This document shows, piece after piece, positions 18,114 to 28,951 of a stretch of 35,123 nucleotides of DNA. The stretch's first letter is position 1, and each line of letters opens with the position of its first letter. Both the position numbers and the translations under genes were made by a program. This DNA is from Guillardia theta CCMP2712 (Eukaryota > Cryptophyceae > Pyrenomonadales > Geminigeraceae), in contig NW_005434432.1 in assembly GCF_000315625.1 (NCBI RefSeq), positions 11,126 to 46,248 of the forward strand, in the 5' to 3' direction. The notes beneath the pieces are model-generated. The model was not told where the DNA came from. It saw nothing but the letters and a program-made list of their open reading frames with translations, and ran no database searches.

Positions 18114-18973
18114 ATGAATTCGAATTTTGTCACGGAGATTCTATGCAGCGTCTCATTTCTTGTTTACTTGACTGCTGCAGCATCTTGCAGCTTTGAGCAA
18201 TCTCATCGAGTCAGTCATCGAAGAGCGGCTATCAGTCAGTCTGAGCATGGAGGAGGCATCAGGCTGAGAGGAGGAGAGGATGGGAAGTCGGAGACGATTG
18301 TGGTGCCGACAGACTGCAAAGGAGTCGCAGAAGCCGTGAAGGTCTGCTTGTCTGCAGGTATCTCCTCATCTCATGGTATCGGCGTAGTTGGCATGTGGGC
18401 AGCTCAAGAGATACGTCACCATGCCCTCGGAGATGGAGCGAGAAGCAGGCAAGATTCTCGACCCGGACATCAACAACGTGCGTTCGCTATTGATGGGGTT
18501 GGAGCTGAGCTTGTTGGCAGTACGGCGAAGCCGTCCTCCCCGAGACTTACGAGTGGACCCCAGCGAGTGGGCAGAAGATCCGCGTGAAATGCGGAGAGTA
18601 CGAGTGGGGGGGATGGTCGGACAGGAAGCAGTGCTTCAAAGACCCTCAGGAACTCATGCTCGTCTTCACCTCCGACCCTGACGCATCGTAGGCGTTGATC
18701 ATTCGATCCCACCTGGACTTCCGTGGCGAAGATGGAGTGTGTTGTATGTGGTCAGCTCTGCTGGTTGAGGCGTTGAGGCTGATGCAGGTGACGGAGAATG
18801 GTTGATGGCCCTGGGCTCTTCGGGCATCTTCAAAGACGTCATGCTGCTTTCTACTCATGTATCGGAGAGGAAGAGGGGTGTCGATAGTTGTATGTGAGAG
18901 GAGGAGGAGTTGACGTATGTATGTGAGAGGAGGAAGAAGAGGGGGAGGAGGAGGAGGAAGAGGAGGAGGAGGG

Positions 18974-19015
<42 letters not shown>

Positions 19016-20243
19016 GGAGGAGGAGGAGGTGGAGGAGGAGGTTTTGGTGGTGATGTCGTTGGCAGCACATGCCGGGAGTGGGGGGAGGACTGACGCTCAA
19101 CATTGGGGACGGTGACTGGAGGATCGAGAATTGTCAGCTGAAGTTTGACCCTGTTGCTACTTTGAGAATGTGAGAGTGATTTGTGCGTTAGAGTATTTCC
19201 TGGGCCCTTGACGGGAGTGCTGGCGGCTAGCGGAAATGTGAGGAAGAGGGGGAGGGAGGAGAGGTGCTCACGGACCTCAGTCAAGAGTCAGTCTGCTTGA
19301 TTGCATCTTGTTACCTGTCGAGCTTACAAACATCGGCACTCATGGGTGAGTCGCTTTGAGCGCTGGTCGAGGCTGAAGGTGTCAGGTATGGAATGTTCGC
19401 TTGGGGTCAGAGCGTTGTGAAGTTTGTCGGGTGCGAGGTCCAAGACTTTCAGGTTTTGTAGACATAGAGAGACGTGAGCCGATCTGTGTGCCGTCAGGTG
19501 GGAGCTGACGTCTCATTCAACGCCTCCGTTGTTTTCGAAAGGTCTTGTTGCTCGTCCTGTTGCTTTCTCACCCCCAGCAGCTGTGACGTGTCTCACAACC
19601 GCTTCGCCATCTACCTCCATGACGAGGCTCACGTCAGCATGTCCAACTGCACATTGACGCAGAACCACAAGGTGCGAGAAGGTTGTGAGTTGTGAGCTCA
19701 CGCGTGTCGTTCAGAGCGCTTTTTGTGTGGGTCACCATGGCAAAGATCGAGCATCGCTAGCGCTCAGAAATGTCTCGCTGCTGGTGAGCAAGAGGGTGAT
19801 CAGCATGCGAGGATGACAAGCTCGGGCAGGGCAACAAGCTGTGGAGTGACGATGACCGACCGAAGACGCTCGTCGAGGAGAATGTTGTGATTGACCTGGA
19901 GAACTTCTCTTTGCCTGTCGTCTACCGGGTGAGAAGCTGGATGGAGAAGCGAGGGGTCTTTGTCATTCCCAGCTGATTCACTTCCCCAGGACACCAACTT
20001 CACCATCGCTCATGTGGATCAAACGTTCGATGAAGAGAGCGAAGCCGAACGAGCATTCCTACACGAGTACATGACCAAGTGAGATTTTTAATCCCGCCTC
20101 CGGCTTGACTTGCTCTCAGCATTACGATGAACATCACCTCCTTGCATCCCTTGCAGGAGCCGATAAATTGGACTCTAGCGTATCCCTTCGATGATTTGGG
20201 ACGCAGAATTCGTTTGAATCTGACGAGTAAATCAAGTGGATGA
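18114..20243 (+). CDS. Secreted protein with beta-helix-like repeats, multi-exon
   Basis: The ATG at 18114 opens a signal peptide (hydrophobic CSVSFLVYLTAAASC). Early exons (18114 to about 18341, 18403-18477, 18521 to about 18687, about 18800-18853) are tentative. From about 19066 on, exons join in phase: to 19169, 19192-19237, 19281-19345, 19386-19452, 19498-19541, 19578-19671, 19715-19783, 19830-19928, 19990-20078, 20120-20243 (stop), all GT-AG. Repeated motifs such as GDWRIENCQL, GMFAWGQSVVKFVGCEV and AIYLHDEAHVSMSNCTLTQN alternate short beta-strand-like segments with NC/GC turns, as in right-handed beta-helix (pectin-lyase-fold) proteins; GEYEWGGW fits too. Several N-X-S/T sites are present. 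Enzymatic activity is not implied. GAG and GAT microsatellites lie in an intron. Confidence 0.62.
18928..19043 (+). repeat. (GGA)n and (GAT)n microsatellites
   Basis: GGA-type runs flank a pure GAT run (about 18976-19013). They lie between exons of the secreted-protein gene and are probably intronic. Confidence 0.85.
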
Positions 20244-20440
20244 ATCAAAGTCGTACCTCTAGTCTTGACACTGTTAAGCCCAGCCGCGGTTCTCGTTATC
20301 TTCGCCTCTCACTACCATCGGACGAGTCCGCCTCAGAAAGTGACCACAAGGACGGACTCGTAACGTATACTGTAACGGCGATCAATCATTGTATCTGGGG
20401 CGGACTTGGGTCTTTTTTCCCCCAGCTGCTCTCGAACAGC

Positions 20441-20511
20441 GATGGAGATGAAGATGAAGATGAAGATGAAGATGACGATGGTGGTGGTGATGATGATGAC
20501 GACAACTACGA
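20441..20511 (+). repeat. GATGAA/GAT repeat within coding start
   Basis: GATGAA and GGT/GAT triplets run across the first ~23 codons of the glycosyltransferase frame. Length variation here would alter the N-terminal membrane-anchor-like region directly. Confidence 0.75.
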
Positions 20512-23357
20512 TGCCAGCAAGACTTTCCTCCTCCTCCTCTTCATCTCTTTTAGAAGATCCCACCCGATCTTTTCTTCAGCCCCCGTCAACTTCCGCTGCA
20601 AATTGTCTCTATGACCCTGGGCATCAAGGTTCTGACTCCCATCACTTGGCTGTCTCAGCTGCTGCATGTCCCTGCCCGTCATCGTCTGACATCTCAGCAT
20701 CTTTCAAGCTCTCCTCAGACACTGCAGAGGTTGGCTGGAACACCAATAAGGAGGCCTCAGTCGGTGACCGGGTGCTGATCGCAATCAACTTTGAGGGTCG
20801 AGGACGAGATGATGTGTACATGCTGCAGCTGCAGCTACGACGAGCTCTTGACGTCCTAGTCATGAAAGAGTACCTGACGTCTCCAGAGACGTTCTCATCG
20901 CACGCCAGATGCTTGTCCTTCACCTACGAGCATGCGCTGCCTGGTGCGCACCTGGTGAGCGTCATGCTGTTCTCCTCTGACAAGAGCGAATCGAAACCAG
21001 AGCTACTCTTCTCCTCTCATCATAACTTTCAAGTCAAGACAGATGCTCGTGTATCGCCGCCGCATAATCTCAGCACTGGCTCACCAGCCTCTCTTTTGCT
21101 CAATACCGTCAAACTAAACGGGCAAGAGGTCGAGATCCCCTTGTATCTTTGCGGTGTTCTGCGAGGAACATGCCTGGTCTTGGTTGCTGTGACAGAGACA
21201 GAGACTCTTGAAGTGTCCAACAAAGTTCTGCTGCTTGACCTGGACTGCAAACAAGGTCCCTTCAATGTTTCACTTGCTATTCCCTCGGGGAAGGAATATT
21301 CTCTGTTCGTTGCTCTTACAGAGCTCAAGGACGACTTGCCTGCAAGCCTCAAACCAGCTCTACAACTTCGAAAGTTTTTCAACTTTAACAGGTGCGTCAT
21401 GAACGAGTGCTCCCTTGCCGACCACATGTCACCACCCTCTTCCGAACTTCATACTCCGGCTCTTCCTCCTACCCCAGCCGCCAACTCGGTGGCCCCTCAC
21501 CCGGAGGACCTCTTGTGCTCTATACACCTTTCATTTTTCCCAGGCGAGACAGTACACGCGCTAGAAACTTTCACTGTGCAAGTCAACATGGCTGGCTTGG
21601 CCAAAGGAAGCAGATACAAGATCGTTTTGTTCATAACTCTCAAGGAGACCGGGCTGGTGATGTTCGAGAAGACCGAGGTCTTCCATGGCGATGCATTGCA
21701 GTTCATCAAGCATGACATCTCCTCCTTCTGGCCTGGAGAGTTCGTAGTGCATGCAATGCTGTTTGACGATCACTCACAAATCGAAGGTGAGGACACGATT
21801 TTGGCGAAGCTGACGAGGAAAATAGTGTCTGTTGCCTCCTGTCAGGTTTCTTACCTGTGGTCTTCCTCTGGTAGTCCTCTCTTCAACGGCTCCTTGCCCT
21901 ACAAGGATGCTCCTTTCTCTGCCCCCGCTGCAAGCTCAACATCGCTTTCCGATAAGGAGCTGCCTGTCACTCTCGTGACTGTCGCTACGGTGGATCGCGC
22001 GGTCGTGCTGGTCAATGTAGCAGCTCACTGGAAGGAGGACATGGCGGTTGCCTTCTACGCGCGATCTCAGTCAGACGAGCAGCAGATCAGGCGCTTCGTG
22101 AGAGACTCACTCGGCCCGTGGTTCTCTTCTCGCGGCAGGCAACTGGAGATCGTAATGCTCACTCTTTGTCCTGATGCTGACGCGGAAGCTCGTTTCGCTG
22201 TCTTTCCGATCAACATGCTCCGAAAGATTTCATGTGCCATAGCAAAGAGCGACCTCGTCTTGTACAGCGACGTTGACATGATCCCGTCAGACTCCCTTGC
22301 GCATCAGATTCGACTTCTCTATCAAACTTCGACTGTCACGTCCCAGCAGCTGCTGGTCGTGCCATCCTTCAAGAGCAATGGTGCCTGGCCTCCTTACGCG
22401 CATGTCGAGCTGCACAACAAGTCGCTGCTCGTGAGGACTCATGCCGTCACCTTCCTTGACCTCGTCACGAGCTTCGACGCCTGTCAGGTCAACATTCCTG
22501 CAATGCCTTGCGGCCTCTGGTCGCCCTCCCACCGGTGGACAGAAGCTGGAGTCTACCATGCTCCGACCGAGTACAGCAGGTGGTTCAACACCAGCGTCGC
22601 GTACGAGGTCGACTACATCACAGGCTACGAGCCTTATGTGGTCGTCAACCGCAGCTCGTGGATGGGCAGGCATGGGGCTGGAATGTATGATGACGGCTAC
22701 ATCAGTTGGGGCTGGGACAAGTCCTCCCTTACTCTGGAGGCTGCGCTGCTCGGCTACTCCTTCCTCGTCCTTCCCATGGGTTTCCTCGTGCACGCCTCCT
22801 CTCAGATCAAGCAGAGACAACTCAACGTCCGCCTCTTCGCCATGGGGCAACAAATGTATCCGGGCTGGGGCCCACCAGACACTCGAGGAAGGCAGCGGTT
22901 CCATGCGATGCTGTTCTCCAATCAAGTTGACCCGCAGCCCAACGTCGCTATCCGCTCCTACCTCGTGCCAGCCTTCAAGGCCGACGGCTGCAGCATGGCA
23001 GGGCTGCGCTTGGTGCCAGCTGACCGCGTGGAGGTGTCAAAAGAAGGGCACGTGCTGCGAGTCACAGCTCAAGGGCTGTGCGAGGGCGTCGGGTATCAAA
23101 TCTATGTGAGCGTGCTGCAAGCGAGCGATCGGATGCCCTTGCATAAGCTCTTCTCTCAACACACTCTCCTCCCGCGTCAGTTTGCGGGCAGCAGCCATGA
23201 GACCCAGCTGAAGCTCGGTAGGCTCCCAGCGGGAAAGGTCGTGCTAAAGCTCGAGCTTCAAGACCTGCAGGCTTCCAAAGTGCTCGAGAGAAGCGGGCGA
23301 GCAACAATCGACTGGACGGAAAGGAAGTATGAGATAGGCAAACTCGACGCCTCCTGA
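20442..23357 (+). CDS. LARGE-type glycosyltransferase (GT49), 971 aa, apparently intronless
   Basis: The first ATG of the open frame is at 20442, after a TC-rich stretch ending CCCCCAG that could be an intron acceptor, so an upstream exon is possible. The C-terminal half carries the GT49 pattern: LVLYSDVDMIPSD with the metal-binding DVD at residues 610-612, YEPYVV, and the downstream signature GYISWGWDKSS (Asp759) followed by LGYSFLVLPMGFLVH. Family members transfer glucuronic acid or xylose to glycans in the Golgi; the substrate here is unknown. The N-terminal ~500 residues are beta-rich modules sharing a motif of the type LPGAHLVSVMLFSSD and FWPGEFVVHAMLFDD; a similar module follows the catalytic domain. 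The N-terminus (MEMKMKMK, then a Val/Met/Thr stretch) is encoded by a GAT microsatellite and may act as a signal anchor. Confidence 0.85.
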   Translation: MEMKMKMKMKMTMVVVMMMTTTTMPARLSSSSSSSLLEDPTRSFLQPPSTSAANCLYDPGHQGSDSHHLAVSAAACPCPSSSDISASFKLSSDTAEVGWNTNKEASVGDRVLIAINFEGRGRDDVYMLQLQLRRALDVLVMKEYLTSPETFSSHARCLSFTYEHALPGAHLVSVMLFSSDKSESKPELLFSSHHNFQVKTDARVSPPHNLSTGSPASLLLNTVKLNGQEVEIPLYLCGVLRGTCLVLVAVTETETLEVSNKVLLLDLDCKQGPFNVSLAIPSGKEYSLFVALTELKDDLPASLKPALQLRKFFNFNRCVMNECSLADHMSPPSSELHTPALPPTPAANSVAPHPEDLLCSIHLSFFPGETVHALETFTVQVNMAGLAKGSRYKIVLFITLKETGLVMFEKTEVFHGDALQFIKHDISSFWPGEFVVHAMLFDDHSQIEGEDTILAKLTRKIVSVASCQVSYLWSSSGSPLFNGSLPYKDAPFSAPAASSTSLSDKELPVTLVTVATVDRAVVLVNVAAHWKEDMAVAFYARSQSDEQQIRRFVRDSLGPWFSSRGRQLEIVMLTLCPDADAEARFAVFPINMLRKISCAIAKSDLVLYSDVDMIPSDSLAHQIRLLYQTSTVTSQQLLVVPSFKSNGAWPPYAHVELHNKSLLVRTHAVTFLDLVTSFDACQVNIPAMPCGLWSPSHRWTEAGVYHAPTEYSRWFNTSVAYEVDYITGYEPYVVVNRSSWMGRHGAGMYDDGYISWGWDKSSLTLEAALLGYSFLVLPMGFLVHASSQIKQRQLNVRLFAMGQQMYPGWGPPDTRGRQRFHAMLFSNQVDPQPNVAIRSYLVPAFKADGCSMAGLRLVPADRVEVSKEGHVLRVTAQGLCEGVGYQIYVSVLQASDRMPLHKLFSQHTLLPRQFAGSSHETQLKLGRLPAGKVVLKLELQDLQASKVLERSGRATIDWTERKYEIGKLDAS

Positions 23358-23880
23358 TCCTCCTCCTCCTTCTCTTCTTCTTTCCCCTCCTCCACTCAGT
23401 GCCACAACTGATGAGTCACTCTTCCTCCCTTCCTCTTTCTCGTTTGTTCGGAGTCTAAGGCTTCGTCTTCTTCCGGGTTCCAAGTTAATACTCTTGACAT
23501 GCTTCTTCGAAAGAACAAGCGAAATGATTCAACAATGGTTCTTCACTTCGTCTCTGAGAGATCTAGTCTTGTATTGTTGGCTCGAAGGCATGAGAGTCGA
23601 TCTCATCCCGTTTGGCTGCAGCATGAAGTTAGTCAGTGAGCTTTGAGGTGCATCATTGGTTTTGTTGTACTTCAAAACTTCTTGCAGAGCTTTATTGACT
23701 GAAAAAGGAAAGGCAAACTTCAGTGTAGCTTGTCTTGACTTCTTTTTTTTGTCTACTTCCAAACAAGCCCGCCTCACGGTTTACCCCGACGAGCCAGAAA
23801 GTCAGTAAAGTGAGTCAGAGAAAATGAATAAGTTTATGTTTAGTCAAATATATAACTAAACTATTTGTCTGTCAACTGCC
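23358..23880. other. Intergenic, nothing recognised
   Basis: The 3' flank of the glycosyltransferase: a TC-rich start, then AT-rich sequence from about 23640. Short open frames here have no supporting features. Confidence 0.5.
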
Positions 23881-23897
23881 ATGGAAGACACGACAAG

Positions 23898-24112
23898 CAG
23901 GTGCTCCTCCTCCTCCTCCTCCTCGCCTCCTCCTCCTCCTCCTCGCCTCCTCCTCCTCCTCCTCGCCCTCCTCCTCCTCCTCCTCCTCGCCTCCTCCTCC
24001 TCCTCCTCGCCTCCTCCTCCTCCTCCTCGCCCTCCTCCTCCTCCTCCTCCTCGCCTCCTCCTCCTCCTCCTCGCTTCCTCCTCCTCCTCCTCCTCGCCTC
24101 CTCCTCTCCCTC
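23898..24112 (+). repeat. (CTC)n microsatellite with CCTCG interruptions
   Basis: A pyrimidine-only-like strand of CTC triplets broken regularly by TCG. It would translate as poly-Ser, poly-Pro or poly-Leu depending on frame, so it is treated as a repeat upstream of the gene that begins near 24166. Confidence 0.85.
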
Positions 24113-24165
24113 TACTTTTTCATCCTCACTCTTTTTCTAGATGCTTTCGACTCGTCATTCTCCTC

Positions 24166-25967
24166 ATGGACGAGCTTTCCTGCCGCCTTCGCCAAGTGTT
24201 CGAGAGGTCTTTCTCGTCTACCATTGCTGCCACTCTCTCTGCTACCTCCACCCTGATCTCCCGCGCGTTTTCCTCTTCTTATTTGTGCTCCTACTGATCA
24301 CAGGGAGTTTCTGCTGCGCACGCGAGTGTCATGGGGAGAGCGAGAGGTGTGCGGGCGAACCTTCTTGATGATGAATCGACGGGCGATGCTGGAGTGCAAG
24401 AGTCTCTCGGCGATTGTAAGTCAGCGACTTCTCTGCTCTTGTCTCACTTCCTGCCCTCGTCTTATTCTCCTTAGGATTATCGCGAGTTGGGCATGGGCAA
24501 CCTCAAGGGTGTTTCGGTTGACGGTCTCTTCCGCATCCTCCTTCAAGTCGTTTCAAACCGCCTGAGACGACCAGACGGGCAACCTCGTTACCTCTCTTTG
24601 GTGCTGCTCTCATGCTTGCGTCCTTCCTCATCGCTGCTTGACTGTATCTTGTCGCTCGTCACGCTGCAGGTGAATCCTCTTCTTCGGCGAGCGGCGCGGA
24701 AGCCTTTTGGAGCCAACGAGGCAGCGGGTGAGAGTCCAAGGGTTGAGGAGACGCTGACGGGCAGAGCGAAGGACAAGAAACGGGAGACATCAGGGTGACG
24801 CGAGCATGCGAGGAGCTTCAAAAGTAAACAAGGAGAAGGGGAGGAAGAGGAGAGGGAAAGTGTGTGTGTGTGGGGGGAAAGAGGTTGGGAGAGGGAGAGT
24901 GAGGCTTTGAAATCTAATGGAGGGTCATGGCAGCTTGCGGCAGAATTTCTTCATGCAGGTCAGGATTCTGTGCCGTCCTTCTCAGCTGCACCAACCTACT
25001 CAACCTGCCTCGCGCAAGTGAGCGAGGGGGCAAGAGAAGGGAGCAGAGGGAGGAGGAGGAGGAGGAGAAGGGAGGAGGAGGGAGGGGGTAGAGGAGGAGG
25101 AGGAGGAGAAGGAGGAGGGCGAGGAGAAGGAGGAGGAGGAGGAGGAGGGAGGAGGAGGGAGGGGGTAGAAGAGGAGGAGGAGGGGGTAGAGGAGGAGAAG
25201 TTTGACTCCCGGCAGGTGCAGCTTGACATCTCCTCTTGACCTAGAGGAGATGTGGAACCAGACCACCAGTAACCTCAACATGTTGGGACCTCAAGGTGCT
25301 GCTAATGTTTCTTCCCTCCCCTCCTCCTCCTCATCGTGCTTGTTTACTTCTTCGGCTTCACCTCCTTGTGCCCTTCCCCTTCTTCCTCTTGCCGTCTTGC
25401 TCTCCCTGCCTCCCTTTCTGATGGTCTCGTCCAGGTCGAAGTCTCGTCTACCAGCAGCCGTGGGAGCAGCTCCGAGTCGCGTCCCTGCACGAGCTCATCC
25501 GCGAGGCCTCCGTGAGCGCGTCAGGCTGCAGCTCTGTCGCTCCCTCACTCTGACGAGGCTCAGGGAGACCATCGTCCTGCTCAGCTCCATCGTGATGGCC
25601 AACGACCCTCCCTTGTTCAAGGACGTCAAGAAGACGGAGGAGGCGAGCTTTCCCTCCCGACCTTCCTCCCCTCACTTCTTTTCCAGGTGTCTTCGCACAA
25701 ACTTCGCGATGCTGTCAACAAAGTCATCGCTCATGGTCGCTTCTCCACTCGCTGCTCCCTCGCGGGCAGGTGAAGCAAAAACTGATCCTGGTCCTATCTC
25801 ACTCTCCTCAGTTTGCAGCGCCCGCAGTCAAGCATGGAGCAGGAGCTCAAAATCTACAGGAGAAGTGAGCAAGGAGGGCGTGCAAGTCAGACTAGTCTGA
25901 CTGCTGCATGCCAGGCCTTGCGCAGGCACAGAACGAGAGCCTTCTGGATATGCTGGAGGATGATTGA
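24166..25967 (+). CDS. Uncharacterised multi-exon protein
   Basis: I do not recognise the family. A plausible chain starts MDELSCRLRQVFER at 24166, splices (donor after GAGAG, acceptor near 24300) to EFLLRTRVSWGEREVCGR, and again at GTAAGT near 24417 to DYRELGMGNLK. Middle exons around 24970-25020 and 25245-25295 are uncertain. The end is better: SLVYQQPWEQLRVASLHELI (about 25440), LRETIVLLSSIVMANDPPLF, VSSHKLRDAVNKVIAHGRFS (25688-25770), QSSMEQELKIYRR, then QAQNESLLDMLEDD and TGA at 25965-25967, joined by GT-AG introns in phase. It is mostly helical and charged, with no membrane segment visible. It converges tail-to-tail with the CXC gene, 142 bp away. Confidence 0.5.
25042..25199 (+). repeat. 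(GGA)n purine-rich microsatellite
   Basis: A long GGA/GAG tract with strand-asymmetric purines, preceded by a GTGAGC donor-like site at about 25019 and followed by a candidate exon, so it is probably intronic in the 24166-25967 gene. Confidence 0.8.
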
Positions 25968-26109
25968 AGAGAGACGCTGGGAGGAGGCACGAGCCCAGAT
26001 GCGCTGCTGGTGCTGTGCTGGTCCATGTACATAGTTGGGAGGTTGTGTGTAATAGGAATCAAGTGGAAGGACAACATAAAGAATAATGAGATGAGAGACA
26101 AGAAGAAAA

Positions 26110-27542
26110 TCACGAGGCAAGCGCAAAGTTCTGCTGCATACCATCAGCGAGTGAGACACACCTCCTCGTTTTCACCTTCCCCGTCTCCTCTCGCTCTCTC
26201 TGCATGCTCACAGCTGCCGGCCCGTTGAGTTTGCTTCCTCCATCGAGAGGCGTGCGAGGAAGAACCTGAGTCAAGTCATAGGCGGCGACTGAAGCCTCTC
26301 ACCCGGTACCTTAGTGGTGGAAACAGAGGAGGTAGAAGGGGTGGTCGAAGCAGAGGTTGAGGAGGAAGAGGAGGGGGTGGTGGAGGAGGCGATGACAGGA
26401 GACGCACTGAGGCCGCCATGGAAGTTCAAGCTAGCAAGCTGAGGCAGGATTTTGAGTAAGCGAGAGGTGGGTAGAATGACGAGGGTGACTTACAGCTGAA
26501 GGCACAGCTGGGGTAGCAGGAGAAGGCGGAAGATGAGCGCGCTTGGGAGTCTGAAGGGGAGTAGGAAGAGGCTTGTCCTTTGACGTCCTGCGAGCTTTGC
26601 GTCACTCCCTCTCCTTGCCCAGCACGGTCCTTACCCCACGAGCCCTGCCGCCTCCAGCTGGGTTTTCGCCTGACAAGGAAGAGGATCGTTGCGCTCGAGG
26701 GGCTGCAGCGTCTTGCCGTTCATGCAGTCCTTGCAGTCGCACTTGGAGGAGCAGCTGACGCCGAACTCGAAGCACTCGCAGTACCTGAAGCAAGGATGAG
26801 GGTGAACGAGCAGACGGAGGCAAAGGAGAGATAGAGCGAAGGAGAGTGAAGAGAGGAAACCTGACACTGGGAAGGAGAGGAATGAAGCGGGAGAGAGAAA
26901 TGGGGCGAGAGACAAAAAGGACGACAAGACAAGCAACGGACTCACTTCTTTAGGCACTTGGAATTCTTGCATTTGCATCCTCGGACATGCTGCTTGGGTT
27001 TGCTCTCTACGCTCACACTTGCTGCGTCACCTTCCGCCCTCACGCGGTCCGCGAAGGCAAGCGGGTCTGAAGTTTTGATGTGCTCGATGGCCGCAAGTCG
27101 TTCCTGCAGGAGCTTAAGTCCGCTTCCTCTACCCTCCTCTCCTCACCTGCTCGTGCTGTCCGTCGTTGTAACAATCGACGCAGTCGCATCCTTCACAGAG
27201 CAGAGCAGCACGGAAGCAGACGCAATACTGGCGGACACACTTCGACTTCTTGCACTTGCACATCTTCGAAGGGTCTCGAGCTCGTGACGACTTCGACACA
27301 CTTGACGTCATGCTTGTGGTACTTGCGATAGCCTGACTGTTGGAAGAAACCTTTTGAACTTCAGCCCTGACTGTTGACGTGGTTGGTGTCGTGGATGTTG
27401 GTGGTGTAGATATGCCGCTAGTCGCCGATGCCTTGGCAGCTGGAGGTGTTGGTGTTGGTGTTGCTGGAGGAGGAGAAGGTTCTGTCTTGTGTGAGCTTGA
27501 ATGTTTCGCCGGTTCCTGGGCCATCGCGTTGTTTGGCTTCAT
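26110..27542 (-). CDS. Tesmin/TSO1/LIN54-type CXC-domain DNA-binding protein
   Basis: Exons: 27542-27147, 27103-26946, 26784-26635, 26587-26494, 26438-26310, 26265-26110; introns 43, 161, 47, 55 and 44 bp, all GT-AG and in phase, giving 360 aa. CXC1 is at residues about 95-128 (CKCKKSKCVRQYCVCF then CEGCDCVDCYND) and CXC2 at about 175-205 (CKCKNSKCLKKYCECFEF then CSSKCDCKDCMN), separated by the usual linker (ERLAAIEHIKTSDPLAF). Paired CXC domains bind the CHR-type TTYGAA motif in LIN54 and relatives, via a Tyr in each KxYCxCF core, present here in both. The second domain is split by the longest intron. The N-terminus is Pro/Thr/Ser-rich and the C-terminus Ser/Thr-rich, both likely disordered. 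Role: probable cell-cycle or developmental transcription regulator. Confidence 0.88.
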
Positions 27543-27587
27543 TTTCGGTTTGTCTTCGACTTGCTTGTCCTGTCATTACCTCATCCA

Positions 27588-28080
27588 CTAGCTCAAAGTC
27601 ACAGCAGCCCTCACCTCATCCTCTCGCGATAGCTCACGATCGAACTCGCTGCCGTAGGAGAGTCTGCTGCTTCCATCGCCCTCTAGGTGACAGACCTCCT
27701 CTTGGTTCAGCTCCACCTCAAGGCTCCTGGCCTTCCTCGTCATTCCCCGACCACAGAGAGCTAAGCAGCTCAACCTTCTAAGTTGATATCTCCTGTGCCT
27801 CATTGGGCCCGCTAGAATGATTGGTTTGGTGTTACCAGTCTTGTTGATGAAGTCGCCGAAGGCTCCAATGGACACAGTCTCACTTGTTACCTTCTCAGCT
27901 GTGAGTCTTGATCATCGTTGCGAGAACTCAAGTCGTACCTCATTCTCTCCGAAGCACATCAGCTGCAGTTGAGGTGAACGGGGGGTGAGCAGCTGAGAAG
28001 ATGATTCTCGCGACGAGTCTTCAATCAACGTTCTCCTCACTTTCTTGTTGGAGGAGGCTGGCGTTTTCAAGTCTTTGCTT
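27588..28080 (-). CDS. Uncharacterised protein, C-terminal exons
   Basis: Two exons join in phase: 28080-27939 (SSNKKVRRTLIEDSSRES, then PQLQLMCFGENE) and 27893-27588 (KVTSETVSIGAFGDFINKTG to stop, 45 bp upstream of the CXC gene start). The intron 27894-27938 is GT-AG. Upstream sequence to about 28440 contains Ser/Pro-rich open stretches that may be earlier exons, but no start was fixed. The product is basic and Ser-rich with no recognised domain. Same strand as the CXC gene. Confidence 0.4.
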
Positions 28081-28714
28081 CTGCAAACAATTCAGGCAAC
28101 ATGAAACATAATGATCTTTCATTGACATTGGAGGGGAGATTTCTTGAGACGGGAAGGCCCAGGAGGAAACAGAAGAGTTCGTCACTGTGGGTGAACCAGG
28201 AAGAAATCCTAAGGCACTTTGCGTGAAGTAGCCGAGAGGCTGTGAGAGATGGTCAAAGGAGGAGGAGATTTCGCATCGAATCTCACAGATGAAGGAGTGT
28301 GAAATGTCGTTGCAGGTCGTTTCCGATCCACACTGTTGAGGTTGGGAAGATTGGAAGCGAATCCAGAGAAAGGAGAAGCCGGACAGGAGCCTGAAAACTC
28401 TTCCGCTCTCACCATTCGCCTGCCGACCAACTTTCAATTCAGGCAGCGTTATCGAAGAGCCGAACCCTTCCGAGACAGGAGGAGAGTTCAGAGAGTCTAA
28501 AAGTTGTAGCCGACATGTCTTCGGGGTAAGGGCAAACTCACGAGAGAGCTCGTCTGCTCAAGTTATGTCAGAGTGCATCGAGAAGAAGTAGGCGCCGCCC
28601 ACCTGGCGGCAGCGGAGAGAGCCGATCCCGAGACCTCTTTGCTGCCATGTTGCAATGACAACCTTGGCAACGATCCGATCAGCGACAAGAACACTACTGA
28701 TGTGACGTGGTCTG
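28081..28714. other. Unresolved interval, possible upstream exons
   Basis: Minus-strand frames around 28100-28430 have plausible composition (for example NLPNLNSVDRKRPATTFHTP) but I could not connect them into one chain. Nothing was recognised in 28440-28714. Confidence 0.3.
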
Positions 28715-28796
28715 AGATCTAAACAAGATAAGAGCAGGACAGGACAACCAGCCAGCAGTATCCTTCCCGAATCAAGTGATAAATGTGTACACGAGA

Positions 28797-28951
28797 AGCA
28801 AGGAAGAGGAGAACCAGGAAGAGGATAGGAGCGAGAGGGGCCCCGAGGGAGGGGCCGGGCGAGGGAGCGAAGGGCGGGGAGCGGGAACGAGGGAAAGGAG
28901 GAGGAGGCGGAGGAGGAGGAGGAGGAGGAGGAGGAGGAGGAGGAGGAGGAG
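28797..28951 (+). repeat. Purine-rich region ending in pure (GGA)n
   Basis: Mixed GA-rich sequence becomes a perfect GGA run at about 28898-28951. Frames in either strand here translate as poly-Gly/Arg/Glu or poly-Pro/Ser and are not credible proteins. Confidence 0.8.

Noticed and set aside
18646-19284. Minus-strand Pro/His-rich frame
   Set aside because: Poly-His/Pro comes from GAT and GGA microsatellites; the plus strand carries spliceable beta-helix-like exons on either side.
22287-23109. Frames on the minus strand and in other plus frames within the glycosyltransferase
   Set aside because: They shadow a frame with clear GT49 catalytic motifs.
23865-24297. Plus-strand poly-Ser/Pro/Leu frames
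   Set aside because: They are translations of a CTC microsatellite, open in all frames.
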